Notes under the pieces: generated by a model | Databases searched by the model: none | What the model was told of the DNA's origin: nothing | Seen by the model: the letters and a program-made list of their open reading frames with translations, nothing else | In this document: positions 18,013 through 26,564 of the stretch, in pieces | Numbering within the stretch: the first letter of the stretch is position 1 | Layout of the letters: the number at the start of each line of letters is the position of its first letter | Position numbers and translations under genes: made by a program | Source of the DNA: Ornatilinea apprima | GTDB taxonomy: Bacteria; Chloroflexota; Anaerolineae; Anaerolineales; Anaerolineaceae | NCBI RefSeq assembly: GCF_001306115.1 | Contig: NZ_LGCL01000015.1 | Coordinates: 1 to 64,000 of the forward strand | Direction of reading: 5' to 3' | Length of the DNA stretch: 64,000 nucleotides

Positions 18013-18492
18013 TTACCAGTTCTTTTTCTTTCCCTTGGAGAATAAGTCCAGCCAGGCGTTCAACTCGTTTTCACTCATTGTCTTTCCGTCCGCCCGTTCT
18101 TCCCCGCTTTCCATCAGGGCTGCCTGTAAATCTGCCGCGAAGGCCTCGGCGCTGATCACGCTCGCCCCGGCGGCGCGCGCCTCGCTTTGCACCCGCCGGT
18201 CCGAGCTGACCACGCTCCAGTTGCGCGCCTCGCCACCCAGACGCCGCAGCCGGTTGGCGATGGCGTCATCCGCGCTGGAGCTGACGCGCACAAAATGCGC
18301 CGATACCAGCCCCATGCGCTGTGTGCCGCTCCGGCCGGCCGGCGCGCCGTCAAAATAGACTTCCACCCGCTTGCGCCGCGCCCGGCAAAAATCTTGCAAC
18401 AGATCCATCAGCGCGTTCTCGTCATCCAGCGACTTGAGGCTTAGCCCGCGCACCTTCGGAATTAGATTGTGACCATCCACCAGATAAGCCAA
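18013..18492 (-). CDS. NYN-domain (YacP/Rae1-like) nuclease
   Basis: A 159-residue PIN-like NYN domain protein of the YacP type. It has the opening LVDGHNLIP, the acidic VYFDGAP, SADDAIANRL and VVSSDRRVQSEAR; the four acidic clusters expected for a metal-dependent RNase are present. B. subtilis Rae1 (YacP) is a ribosome-associated mRNA endonuclease of this family, so an RNA-cleavage role is likely. The start codon is TTG at 18492 with GAGAGG six bases upstream. It is divergent from the lamin-tail gene at 18558. Confidence 0.
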   Translation of the reverse strand: MAYLVDGHNLIPKVRGLSLKSLDDENALMDLLQDFCRARRKRVEVYFDGAPAGRSGTQRMGLVSAHFVRVSSSADDAIANRLRRLGGEARNWSVVSSDRRVQSEARAAGASVISAEAFAADLQAALMESGEERADGKTMSENELNAWLDLFSKGKKKNW

Positions 18493-18557
18493 AACAAACC
18501 TCTCTCTTTCGAATACATTTTACTCTCGTTTTGTGCTATGATTTTGAAAGCTGACCC

Positions 18558-19070
18558 ATGAAAACAAAAAAATCGATCTGGCCTTATATCCTTGTCAATA
18601 TTCTCGTTTCTGCCGCCACTACCCTGCTGGTGCTGTGGCTGTGGGACCGCGCCCACCAGATTCAGCCGCCCCCTCAAGCTGTCCAGCCCGCCGCCGCGCA
18701 GACCAGCGCGCCTGCTGCGCCTACCCTGGCGCCGACCCCCGCGCTGCCGCCCCTCAACCAGCCTGTCATTCAGATCAAAAACGTCTTTGGTGAAGGCGAC
18801 TTGAACTCGGAGGTGGTTGTGCTCAGCCGCCTGGGCGAAGGTGAGCTGTGGCTCACCGGCTGGAAGCTGCAAAACGAAAGCGGCGACAGCTTCATCTTTC
18901 CCGATCTTCAGCTTCATAAAGACGCTGAAATCCAGGTCTATTCCCGCGCCGGGGTTAATTCGGCTCTGGCCCTGTACTGGAACCGCTCCGAACCCGCCTG
19001 GAAAACCGGCGACCTGGTTACGATGATCGATTACCAGGGCAACATCCGCGCCAGCTACCGCATCCCGTAG
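18558..19070 (+). CDS. Membrane-anchored lamin-tail domain protein
   Basis: A 170-residue protein. An N-terminal membrane helix (about residues 9-29, IWPYILVNILVSAATTLL) is followed by a Pro/Ala-rich stretch and a C-terminal Ig-fold of lamin-tail (LTD) type: VVVLSRLGEGELWLTGW, SGDSFIFPDLQL, then SALALYWNRSEPAWKTGD and an ending like TMIDYQGNIRASYRIP. LTDs in bacteria occur on exported surface or nuclease proteins. The function is unknown. An extended -10 (TGCTATGAT, 18534-18542) lies upstream of ATG 18558. Confidence 0.
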   Translation: MKTKKSIWPYILVNILVSAATTLLVLWLWDRAHQIQPPPQAVQPAAAQTSAPAAPTLAPTPALPPLNQPVIQIKNVFGEGDLNSEVVVLSRLGEGELWLTGWKLQNESGDSFIFPDLQLHKDAEIQVYSRAGVNSALALYWNRSEPAWKTGDLVTMIDYQGNIRASYRIP

Positions 19071-19239
19071 CAGCAGACGCGCGCCCCAAACACCGTTTCT
19101 TGCGTGAAACCGCGCGCGATTTTCGGTTACAATAAGGTTACGATCAAATGCCGATCCTGGGTTTGCTTTGCGCCCAGGGTTGGTTTTATCACCGCGCAAA
19201 GAATCAACCATTCAACCAGAAAGAGAACGGACTTACCGC

Positions 19240-20865
19240 ATGTCACAGGCCTTGTATCGAAAATGGCGCCCTCACCTCTGGGATGAAGTCATCGGGCAGG
19301 AGCACGTTACCCGCACCCTGCGCAACGCCATCCGCTCCGGGCGGGTTGGCCACGCCTATCTGTTCTCTGGCCCGCGCGGCACCGGCAAAACCACCACCGC
19401 CCGCTTACTGGCCAAAGCCGTCAACTGCCTCGACCCCGACCCGGCCAATCGGCCCTGCGACACCTGCGCGCACTGCGTGGCCGTCAATGAGGGGCGTTTT
19501 CTCGACCTGATTGAAATTGACGCCGCCTCTAACACCTCGGTCGACGACGTGCGCGAGCTCCGCGACAAAATCAATTTTGCCCCCTCCAGCGGGCAGTTCA
19601 AAGTTTACATCATTGACGAAGTCCACATGCTCTCCACCGCCGCCTTCAACGCCCTGTTGAAGACGCTGGAAGAGCCGCCCGCCCACGCCATTTTCATTCT
19701 GGCCACCACTGAAGTGCACAAAATTCCCGCCACGGTGCTCTCGCGCTGCCAGCGCCATGAGTTCCGCCGCATCCCCATCGCCGACATTGTGCGCCAGCTC
19801 CAGCAGATGTGCGACGCCGAAGGCTTCAAGGTCGAACCCGAAGCGCTCACCCTCATCGCCCGCCAGTCCACTGGCGCCATGCGAGACGCCATCTCCCTGC
19901 TCGACCAGTTGGCCGCCACCGGAGAAGAGATCAGCCTCAGTGTGGCTCAAACCGTGCTCGGCACTGCCACCAGCCAGATCGTTCTGGAATTAGTGGAAGC
20001 CATTGTCAACCGCAGCCCGGCTGCCGGTCTCAACTGCATTCAACACGCCCTCGACAGCGGCACCGACGCGCGCCAGTTCGCCCGCCAGATGGTGGAATAC
20101 CTGCGCGGCCTGCTGCTCATTCGCATGGGCTCTGGTGATCAGATTGAAGCCACCAGTGAAACCCAATCGCAAATGGCCGCCCACGCCAACCGCTTCACCA
20201 CGCCCTGGCTGGTAGAGACCATTCGGCTCTTCAACTCGGCCGCCGTGGATGTGCGCGGCGGCTGGCACCCCGGCCTGCAGTTGGAATTGGCCTTCACCCA
20301 GGCCATCGAAGAGACGCGCCAGGCGGCAGCGCCCACGCCAATCGCCAGCGCGGCTCCGCCCCCACCCGCTCAACCCGCCAAAACCCAAAGCGCCCCTTCC
20401 GCCCGGCCGCAACAGCCCACCTCGCAGGATGCGCCGCGTTCCACCCCACCAGCCCGTCAGCCCCAGCCGCAGCCGGTTCCCGCACCGCCGCCCAATGCTA
20501 TCCCCGAAGAGAACGGGGGTGTCTCCCTGAACGACGTGCGCAAAGAATGGCGCAAAATCACCGGCCTGGTGCGCGAGAAGAGCAAATCCACCGCGGCATT
20601 GCTCAATTCATGCAAATTGCTTACAATCAAGGACGGCGCGCTGGTCATCGGTTTCGCCACCGAAGTTTTGCGCTCCAAAATGGACACCCAGGAAAACCTC
20701 TTCATCGCTCAGGAAGCAATCAGGCAGGTGCTGGGTTCGCCGTTAGCGCTCAAATGCGCCATCAACACCGGCAGCCAGCCATCGCAGGAGTTGGATGACG
20801 TTGACAGTGATTCAATGCTGGGCACCGCCCTGCGATTGGGCGGCCAGATTGTAGACCAGGATTAA
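19240..20865 (+). CDS. dnaX: DNA polymerase III subunits gamma/tau
   Basis: A 541-residue clamp-loader ATPase. It has the N-terminal LYRKWRPHLWDEVIGQ, Walker A GPRGTGKTT, a four-Cys zinc module starting CLDPDPANRPCDTCAHC, Walker B IIDEVHMLS, sensor 1 (LATTEVHKIPATVLSRCQ) and domain III. A Pro-rich linker (about 380-440) leads to a short C-terminal domain. The start at 19240 (MSQALYRKWRP) is preferred over the in-frame start at 19168, which is outside the conserved protein. It is followed by ybaB and recR, a conserved DNA-replication and repair order. I see no clear slippery A-run for a frameshift. Confidence 0.
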   Translation: MSQALYRKWRPHLWDEVIGQEHVTRTLRNAIRSGRVGHAYLFSGPRGTGKTTTARLLAKAVNCLDPDPANRPCDTCAHCVAVNEGRFLDLIEIDAASNTSVDDVRELRDKINFAPSSGQFKVYIIDEVHMLSTAAFNALLKTLEEPPAHAIFILATTEVHKIPATVLSRCQRHEFRRIPIADIVRQLQQMCDAEGFKVEPEALTLIARQSTGAMRDAISLLDQLAATGEEISLSVAQTVLGTATSQIVLELVEAIVNRSPAAGLNCIQHALDSGTDARQFARQMVEYLRGLLLIRMGSGDQIEATSETQSQMAAHANRFTTPWLVETIRLFNSAAVDVRGGWHPGLQLELAFTQAIEETRQAAAPTPIASAAPPPPAQPAKTQSAPSARPQQPTSQDAPRSTPPARQPQPQPVPAPPPNAIPEENGGVSLNDVRKEWRKITGLVREKSKSTAALLNSCKLLTIKDGALVIGFATEVLRSKMDTQENLFIAQEAIRQVLGSPLALKCAINTGSQPSQELDDVDSDSMLGTALRLGGQIVDQD

Positions 20866-20890
20866 TGTTTTTTGGAAAGGAACCCCAACC

Positions 20891-21241
20891 ATGGCAAAAG
20901 GATTTAATCGCATGCCCGGAGGAAAAGGCATGGCCGGCGGCCAGAGCGGCATGATGCAGCAGCTCAAAGCCATGCAGCAGCAAATGGAATTGGCCCAGCA
21001 GCAGCTGGCCGAAGAAACCGTCGAAGCCACCGTTGGCGGTGGCGCGGTCAAAATTGTTATGACGGGCGACCAGGTGTGCAAATCGGTTACCATTGACCCC
21101 GAACTGCTCAAAGACGCCGACGCAGAAATGCTGCAAGATATGATGCTCTCGGCCATCAACCTCGGCCTGGAGAAATCCCGCAAGCTGCAGCAAGACAAGA
21201 TGGGGCCAGTCTCCGGCGGCTTATCCGGGCTGGGCTTCTAA
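20891..21241 (+). CDS. ybaB: YbaB/EbfC family nucleoid-associated protein
   Basis: A 116-residue DNA-binding protein of the YbaB/EbfC family. A Gly/Met-rich lead is followed by MQQQMELAQQQLAEETVEA, GGGAVKIVMTGDQ and the dimer core with SVTIDPELLKDADAEMLQDM. It lies between dnaX and recR, its usual place. AAAGGAA is nine bases upstream of ATG 20891. Its exact function is not settled in the family. Confidence 0.
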   Translation: MAKGFNRMPGGKGMAGGQSGMMQQLKAMQQQMELAQQQLAEETVEATVGGGAVKIVMTGDQVCKSVTIDPELLKDADAEMLQDMMLSAINLGLEKSRKLQQDKMGPVSGGLSGLGF

Positions 21242-21253
21242 CCCGAGGAATGC

Positions 21254-21862
21254 ATGCCAATTCTGCCTGAGCCAGTACAAAACCTGATCAACGCCCTGGA
21301 ACGCCTGCCAGGGGTCGGTCCCAAAACCGCCTCGCGGCTCACATTTCACCTGCTGCGCTCCAACGACGACCTGCCCAACCAGTTGGCCGACGCCCTCAAG
21401 GCCATTCGCACCGCAACCGGCACCTGCCAGACTTGCTTTAACATCACGGTCGCCGGGCAAACCGAATGCGACATTTGCCAGGATGAACACCGCGACCCTT
21501 CTTCCATTTGCGTGGTAGAAGAACCGTTAGACGTTCTGGCCCTGGAGCGCACCGGCGGGTTCACCGGACGATACCACGTTTTGCACGGCGTGCTTTCTCC
21601 CATTGAGGGCATTGGTCCCGAAGACCTGAAAATTCGCCCGCTGATTGAGCGCACGCGCCAGGGGACGATTCGCGAGATTATCATTGCCACTAACCCCAGC
21701 ATGGAAGGCGACGCCACCGCTCTGTACCTGCACCAACAGTTGATTCCGCTGGGCGTGCGGGTTACCCGCCTGGCGCGCGGTCTGCCGATGGGCGGCGACC
21801 TGGAATACGCGGATCAAAACACCCTGCTGCGCGCCCTGGCCGGCCGCCAGGAAATGAGCTGA
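21254..21862 (+). CDS. recR: Recombination mediator RecR
   Basis: A 202-residue RecR. The N-terminal helix-hairpin-helix (LERLPGVGPKTASRLTFHLL) is followed by a four-Cys zinc finger (CQTCFNITVAGQTECDIC), a Toprim domain (CVVEEPLDVLALERT, then YHVLHGVLSPIEGIGPEDL) and the C-terminal Walker-B-like region (IIIATNPSMEGDATALYL). It acts with RecO and RecF to load RecA at gaps. It is 12 bases downstream of ybaB. A terminator follows at 21883-21920. Confidence 0.
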   Translation: MPILPEPVQNLINALERLPGVGPKTASRLTFHLLRSNDDLPNQLADALKAIRTATGTCQTCFNITVAGQTECDICQDEHRDPSSICVVEEPLDVLALERTGGFTGRYHVLHGVLSPIEGIGPEDLKIRPLIERTRQGTIREIIIATNPSMEGDATALYLHQQLIPLGVRVTRLARGLPMGGDLEYADQNTLLRALAGRQEMS

Positions 21863-21882
21863 TCCAGCATTTCTGATCAAGC

Positions 21883-21920
21883 AAAAGAGGCGCGGACCTT
21901 GCCATCCGCGCCTCTTTTTT
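21883..21920. terminator. Terminator after recR
   Basis: The stem AAAAGAGGCGCGGA/TCCGCGCCTCTTTTTT with a short loop lies between the convergent recR and HerA-like genes, with T-runs on both strands. Confidence 0.
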
Positions 21921-21938
21921 CATCCATTACCGTGCAAG

Positions 21939-24458
21939 CTATTCCGCCTTGAAGGCCGGCACTTCCAAAACCCGCTCGCCGTCTTGAACCAGGAAATGCG
22001 GCAGCCAAATAATGCCGTAAAGGTCCACAAAGATGTCTTTCTTCATGGGGTTCAGCGGCACTTCGGTAATATCATCCACGACATCCGACCATTTCTTCTT
22101 CACTCCCGCCGAAATACTTTCATAGTCCTTCTTTAAGGCTGCCAGATCCTTCTCCAGGGCTGCCAGCTCCAGTTTTTCACGCTCCACATCCAGTTTTGTT
22201 TGCGCCGTCATGCGCCGCTTGGAAAGCGAACCGGAGACGCTGCGCTTGCGGCTGGTTAGCATACCCAACAGAAACTCACCGTGGGTGCCCAATTCTTCCA
22301 TTCGCCGCCGGTTCAGCTCATCTTCTTGTTTGGCCACTTCCATCTTTTGTTTTTCCAGCTTCAATTGCAGGGCGTCAATTTTCTTCTGGCTGGCCGCGCC
22401 CAATTTTTCCATTTCGGCTTGCATCGCCTCTCGAGCCGCAGCGCTGCACTTCTCCCGAAAAGATCCCATCGTCTCTTCTGGGCCGGCGAAGACCTTTAAG
22501 GACTCATTGGCTTTCACCCGCACGGTGCCGTTGCGAAAGACCCAATCAACAAAATCACTGCTATACAGTTTTAATGCGCGTTCATCAGTCAACCAGGCTG
22601 CCGGTTGAGCATACTGGCTTTGCGGCAGCGGCTGGCGGTGGAGCTGGCTGGCGTCCAGACTACGCCAGGCGTGTTTCTCCCACGGCACAATGCGGCCTTC
22701 CAGGTTGCGCACCACCACGGTGAAGCGCTGCTCAAACTCCATGCGGTACTTGCTGGAGAGATAGCGCACACTGGCTTGCGCCAGCAACGCCGGAACGTAG
22801 ACAATCCCTTTTGGCATCGCGGCCGCCCCAGCCCCCACCCGCGCCGCTTCCATTGCCTGTCCCGCGTCCAGCTCCTGCGGCAGGTAATACACCGCCAGGT
22901 CACCGGGGAAATTTGGCGCGGTGCTGGTATAGCCGGAACTCTTCATCCCGTTGGTAACAATCGCGGGCTGGGCATGCGCCGCGGCCGCGGACGGCTGTAC
23001 CGCAGGAGCAGTTTGCGCGGCTTGCGCGGCGGCGGGCTGCGCGTCTGCTTTGCGGCCGCCCATGGCCAGTTCATTCAACGCCGGAATCTGCGAGCGCATC
23101 ATTGGCCCCGCCAGGTAATTCATCACCCAGCGCGTCTGGAACAGTTTAACGCCCGACTTGTTCACATTCTGCAGCACAAAGGTGCGCTTGCCCAGGCCGG
23201 AGATCATTTTATCAATCTCGGAAATCGGCGCGTTGCCGCCCGCGTTCTGCAGGCCGTCCAGCAGGCGCATCTTGTCCCGCTCGGTCTGCAAACGGCCGAT
23301 CAGCCACGTTCCCGCGTTGGAGAGCGCCTTGTAATCCACATCCACCGGGTTTTGCGTTGCCAGCAGCAAGCCCACACCAAAGGCGCGCGCCTGTTTCAGC
23401 ATGCGCAGCATGATCATCCGCGAAGGCGGGTTAGCCACCGGCGGCAGATAACCCAAAATCTCATCAAAGTAGACCAGCGCGCGCAGTCCGCTGGTGCCGC
23501 GCTGCGTGCGCATCCAGCTTTCAATCGCCGCGAACAGCAGGGTAACAATGAACATGCGCTCCTGGTCGCTTAAATGCGCGATATAGAAAATGCTGTGGCG
23601 CGGTTTGCCATCCGGGCTGTAGAGCAACTTTTCCACGTCCAGCGGCTGGCCTTCCACCCAGGTCTGGAAGGACGGTGAAGCCAGAATATTGTTCAACAGC
23701 ATGGCCAGGTCAAAGCGTTCTTTTTCCGGGTAAAAACGGTCCAGCGGGAATGCCCCCAGGCGTTCAAAGGGCGGAGATTGCATCTGCAGAATCAGCTCCA
23801 TCAAATCCAGCGATTTCCCCTGGCTCCACGCGCTTTCCAGAATATTCGAGAGCAGAATGTGCTCTTTGGAACGCAGCGGGTCAACATCGCTCATTCCCAC
23901 CAGGCTCAACAGGCCGGCAACAGTGCTGGAGATATCCTCGCGGATAAGCTCAGCCTGGGTTGCCCAGTCCAGTTGGGGCGCTGCGAAGGAAGACAAAATA
24001 TTGATCGGAATGCCCGCCGTGGAACCGGGGGTGTAGATGCTGAATTCCACCGACTCCTTCAGGGCAAGAATATCCTCTTTTCTCAGGCCCCAACCCGCCA
24101 GGCCTTTTTTCCAGTTCTCGGCCGTCTCACCGGCCAGTTCATCCAGCGTTTTCCCCTCGCGACGCGGCAGGTCCGGGTCAATCCACGGCTTAAAATCTTC
24201 GGGCAGCAAATCAGGGAAGTGCAGCACCAGGTTGGTCAGGTCGCCCTTTGGGTCGATGATAATCGCCGGAATGCCCTGCAGCGCGGCCTCTTCCAGCATA
24301 CCCACGCACAGGCCGGTTTTCCCCGAGCCGGTCATACCCGTCACCACCGCGTGGGTGGTCAGATGAGCCGGGTCATACATAACATTTTCTTCCATCAGCT
24401 TGCCGCTTTGGGGGTCAAAGACGCGTCCCAGATAAAATTCTTTTCGTTTTTCAACCAT
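21939..24458 (-). CDS. HerA/FtsK-like ATPase with C-terminal coiled coil
   Basis: An 839-residue AAA-type hexameric helicase-like ATPase (HerA/DUF87). Walker A is TGMTGSGKTGL, Walker B is LVYFDEILGYLPP and the sensor region reads LLATQNPVDVDYKALSNAG. RLQTERDKMRLLDGLQ follows. A linker with Ala/Gln-rich segments leads to a coiled coil (EAMQAEMEKLGAASQKK and EDELNRRRMEELGTHG) near residues 640-780. The longer frame to 24686 overlaps the next gene; ATG 24458 with AAGGAG upstream is better. DNA-pumping and repair roles are known for HerA relatives. No NurA neighbour is present, so the function is uncertain. Confidence 0.
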   Translation of the reverse strand: MVEKRKEFYLGRVFDPQSGKLMEENVMYDPAHLTTHAVVTGMTGSGKTGLCVGMLEEAALQGIPAIIIDPKGDLTNLVLHFPDLLPEDFKPWIDPDLPRREGKTLDELAGETAENWKKGLAGWGLRKEDILALKESVEFSIYTPGSTAGIPINILSSFAAPQLDWATQAELIREDISSTVAGLLSLVGMSDVDPLRSKEHILLSNILESAWSQGKSLDLMELILQMQSPPFERLGAFPLDRFYPEKERFDLAMLLNNILASPSFQTWVEGQPLDVEKLLYSPDGKPRHSIFYIAHLSDQERMFIVTLLFAAIESWMRTQRGTSGLRALVYFDEILGYLPPVANPPSRMIMLRMLKQARAFGVGLLLATQNPVDVDYKALSNAGTWLIGRLQTERDKMRLLDGLQNAGGNAPISEIDKMISGLGKRTFVLQNVNKSGVKLFQTRWVMNYLAGPMMRSQIPALNELAMGGRKADAQPAAAQAAQTAPAVQPSAAAAHAQPAIVTNGMKSSGYTSTAPNFPGDLAVYYLPQELDAGQAMEAARVGAGAAAMPKGIVYVPALLAQASVRYLSSKYRMEFEQRFTVVVRNLEGRIVPWEKHAWRSLDASQLHRQPLPQSQYAQPAAWLTDERALKLYSSDFVDWVFRNGTVRVKANESLKVFAGPEETMGSFREKCSAAAREAMQAEMEKLGAASQKKIDALQLKLEKQKMEVAKQEDELNRRRMEELGTHGEFLLGMLTSRKRSVSGSLSKRRMTAQTKLDVEREKLELAALEKDLAALKKDYESISAGVKKKWSDVVDDITEVPLNPMKKDIFVDLYGIIWLPHFLVQDGERVLEVPAFKAE

Positions 24459-24492
24459 TGGAAGTCTCTCCTTCTCAGGAATGATGTCTGCC

Positions 24493-26484
24493 CTAAGGCA
24501 GCCGGTATAACTGATAAGCCCCGCCAAAATCTTGCATCTCAACCAATTTTGGCAGCATCGCGTCCAAACCCTGCCAATCATCCGCGGTGATATGAATATC
24601 GCCGGTTTCGCGCATAAAATTGGCCCCGCTGCGGTACAAGAGCACCTGCTCAAAGCCCTGCGCTTTCCACCGCGCCAGAATGGCATTCGTATCTCTCAGC
24701 TCGCGCCAATCCCGCTTCCATCGGTCCAGAATTTCATCCGGGCGGCAGTTGGGCAAGCAGTAAAAACTGCGCGTCTCAAACAGCAACAGCACCTGCTGGT
24801 CATCAGGCAGATCCTTCACCGCTTGCATGGCGGGCTGGAACCAGCCCAGGTTGTCGGCCAGGAATGTCTCATTTGATTTTAACCCCAATACCGCCCGCGG
24901 CGCATCTTTTTTCAACACTTCCTGGCCCACTTCAATCGCATTCAGCAAGAGCACAAACAATATCATCGCCGAGACGATCCGCCCCAGACGCACCTGCGGT
25001 ATTTGCAGTTGGACGATTCCCCAATAGCCCAACGCGGCCAGCCCGCCGAAAGCCGAAAACAACGAAAAATAGTAGCGAGTCTGGATCAGGTTGCCCGAAA
25101 TCTGGTTAGCCGCCGTCCAAATCAGAATACCGGCAATCGAAAACGCCAGCAGCATCTCGGCCCAACCGCGCTGCCGTTCAGAAAGTTTTCTCCAACCCGT
25201 CCAGAACAGAAATCCCAGCGCGGCCAGCAGCGGGCCCATCGACACATTGTAACCCTCCGCGTTTTCGATCCCGCGGTACATCGCTCGCAGCGGCAGAAAG
25301 ACAATATCCAGCCAGTTGCCCCACGGCGGCACGCTCTGGTAGCTCTCCAGACGATAGACGTTCATCTCCCCCGCGCTGAACAGAAACGGGTAGAGCGGAT
25401 TGCCTGTTGCCAGCGTGTTGCGCAGAAACCACGTCCCGCTGGTGAGCAGCGCCCCCGCCGCCAGAACCGCCAGCGCGGGCAAAAAAGCCCGTTTCTGCCG
25501 CCAGCACAGCCAGCCCAGCGCCGCCGCGCCGGCCAGAGCCAGCACCCCTGCGGTATACTTGCTGCCCATCGCCAAGCCGATAAACAGCCCGGCCAGCCAG
25601 AGGTCTTTCTGATGGCCGTTTTCTCTCCAGGCAAACAAGGCTGCCATGCTGGCCCACCCAAATAGGATCCCCCACCAGTCCACGTAGCCCCAGCCCATCA
25701 GCATCACCATTGAGAAACCGCACATCAGCGCCGCCATTCCGGCCAGCGCCGAGCGCGCGTCGAGCAGATCTCGCAGCCAGCCTGCCAGTCCGATCAGCGC
25801 CAGCAGCGCCGCCCACCACGTCAATAAGGCCGCCGAAGGCGCGCCGCCCAGCGGGTAAATCCAGGTGTACAGCGTCTCGGCAATCTGTGGCATGCCAGAC
25901 ATCACCAGCCAGGGCAGGTATGAAATCCGGTGCTGCAGGCTGTAGGCCTGCGGCAGCGTCAGGTGATAGGTGAGCGAATCAAATTTAACCGGCGGCGCGA
26001 GGGCAATCAGCAGCGCGCCCAGCGCCAGCAGCGCGCACAGCCCCGCCGCCCAGCGCCCCCACCGGCCGCCTTCTGCCCACTGCGTTTGCAGCGCGCGCCA
26101 TTCCCCCAGCCAGGCGCGCACCGATTTGTTCAGCAGAGCCAAACCAACCACCAGCAAAATGGCATTTAGCCAGGCGTACACACCCGCCAGCGTCCCCAGC
26201 CAGTGATACCCCAGGCTGAGCAAGCCCAGCCCCAGTGCGCCTTGCAGCGCCAACCGCGCCAGCGGAGAGGGAATGGGCGCGGAAGGCAGAAGCAGCCGTC
26301 CCAGGCCGCCCCCCAAACACACCAGCCCAAAACTGAGCAGCAGCCGCCAGACGACCAACGCCAGCGCGACCGCCAGTTCGGGAGTCAGCGGCTTGTGCGA
26401 CACAAAATACAGCACCAGCATTCCCACAAACCAGGCCAGGCTCGCCAGACCGATCCACCATGCGCGCGTGTTGGAGTTGTTCAT
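24493..26484 (-). CDS. GT-C-fold membrane glycosyltransferase (GT39/ArnT-like)
   Basis: A 663-residue polytopic membrane protein with roughly ten or more hydrophobic helices, then a soluble C-terminal domain. The first extracytoplasmic loop carries a catalytic-type Asp (PPVKFDSLTYHLTLP) and MSGMPQIAETLYTW, as in GT39/DUF2029-type lipid-linked-sugar glycosyltransferases. The C terminus (about 530-663) lacks membrane helices. The promoter's TATAAT (26492-26497) is seven bases upstream of the ATG with no ribosome site, so this mRNA may be leaderless. The sugar donor and acceptor are unknown. Confidence 0.
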   Translation of the reverse strand: MNNSNTRAWWIGLASLAWFVGMLVLYFVSHKPLTPELAVALALVVWRLLLSFGLVCLGGGLGRLLLPSAPIPSPLARLALQGALGLGLLSLGYHWLGTLAGVYAWLNAILLVVGLALLNKSVRAWLGEWRALQTQWAEGGRWGRWAAGLCALLALGALLIALAPPVKFDSLTYHLTLPQAYSLQHRISYLPWLVMSGMPQIAETLYTWIYPLGGAPSAALLTWWAALLALIGLAGWLRDLLDARSALAGMAALMCGFSMVMLMGWGYVDWWGILFGWASMAALFAWRENGHQKDLWLAGLFIGLAMGSKYTAGVLALAGAAALGWLCWRQKRAFLPALAVLAAGALLTSGTWFLRNTLATGNPLYPFLFSAGEMNVYRLESYQSVPPWGNWLDIVFLPLRAMYRGIENAEGYNVSMGPLLAALGFLFWTGWRKLSERQRGWAEMLLAFSIAGILIWTAANQISGNLIQTRYYFSLFSAFGGLAALGYWGIVQLQIPQVRLGRIVSAMILFVLLLNAIEVGQEVLKKDAPRAVLGLKSNETFLADNLGWFQPAMQAVKDLPDDQQVLLLFETRSFYCLPNCRPDEILDRWKRDWRELRDTNAILARWKAQGFEQVLLYRSGANFMRETGDIHITADDWQGLDAMLPKLVEMQDFGGAYQLYRLP

Positions 26485-26491
26485 ACGGAAT

Positions 26492-26497
26492 ATTATA
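26492..26497 (-). promoter_or_regulatory. -10 element of the GT-C glycosyltransferase gene; leaderless start
   Basis: Minus-strand TATAAT lies seven bases before ATG 26484, which puts the transcription start at or next to the start codon. The -35 (TTTAAT-like) is weak. Confidence 0.
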
Positions 26498-26564
26498 GGT
26501 TAGATTGCACTTATAATTAAATACACATCTGAATGATGGTTTGAAGATATTCCAAGAGGGGACT

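Noticed and set aside
19071-19239. Possible SRP RNA in front of dnaX, a common site in bacteria
   Set aside because: The conserved GGAAGGAAGCAGCC apex is absent; only a small CCTGGG/CCCAGG hairpin is present.
19240-20865. Programmed -1 frameshift in dnaX to make the short gamma subunit
   Set aside because: I found no A-AAA-AAG-type slippery run in the linker region.
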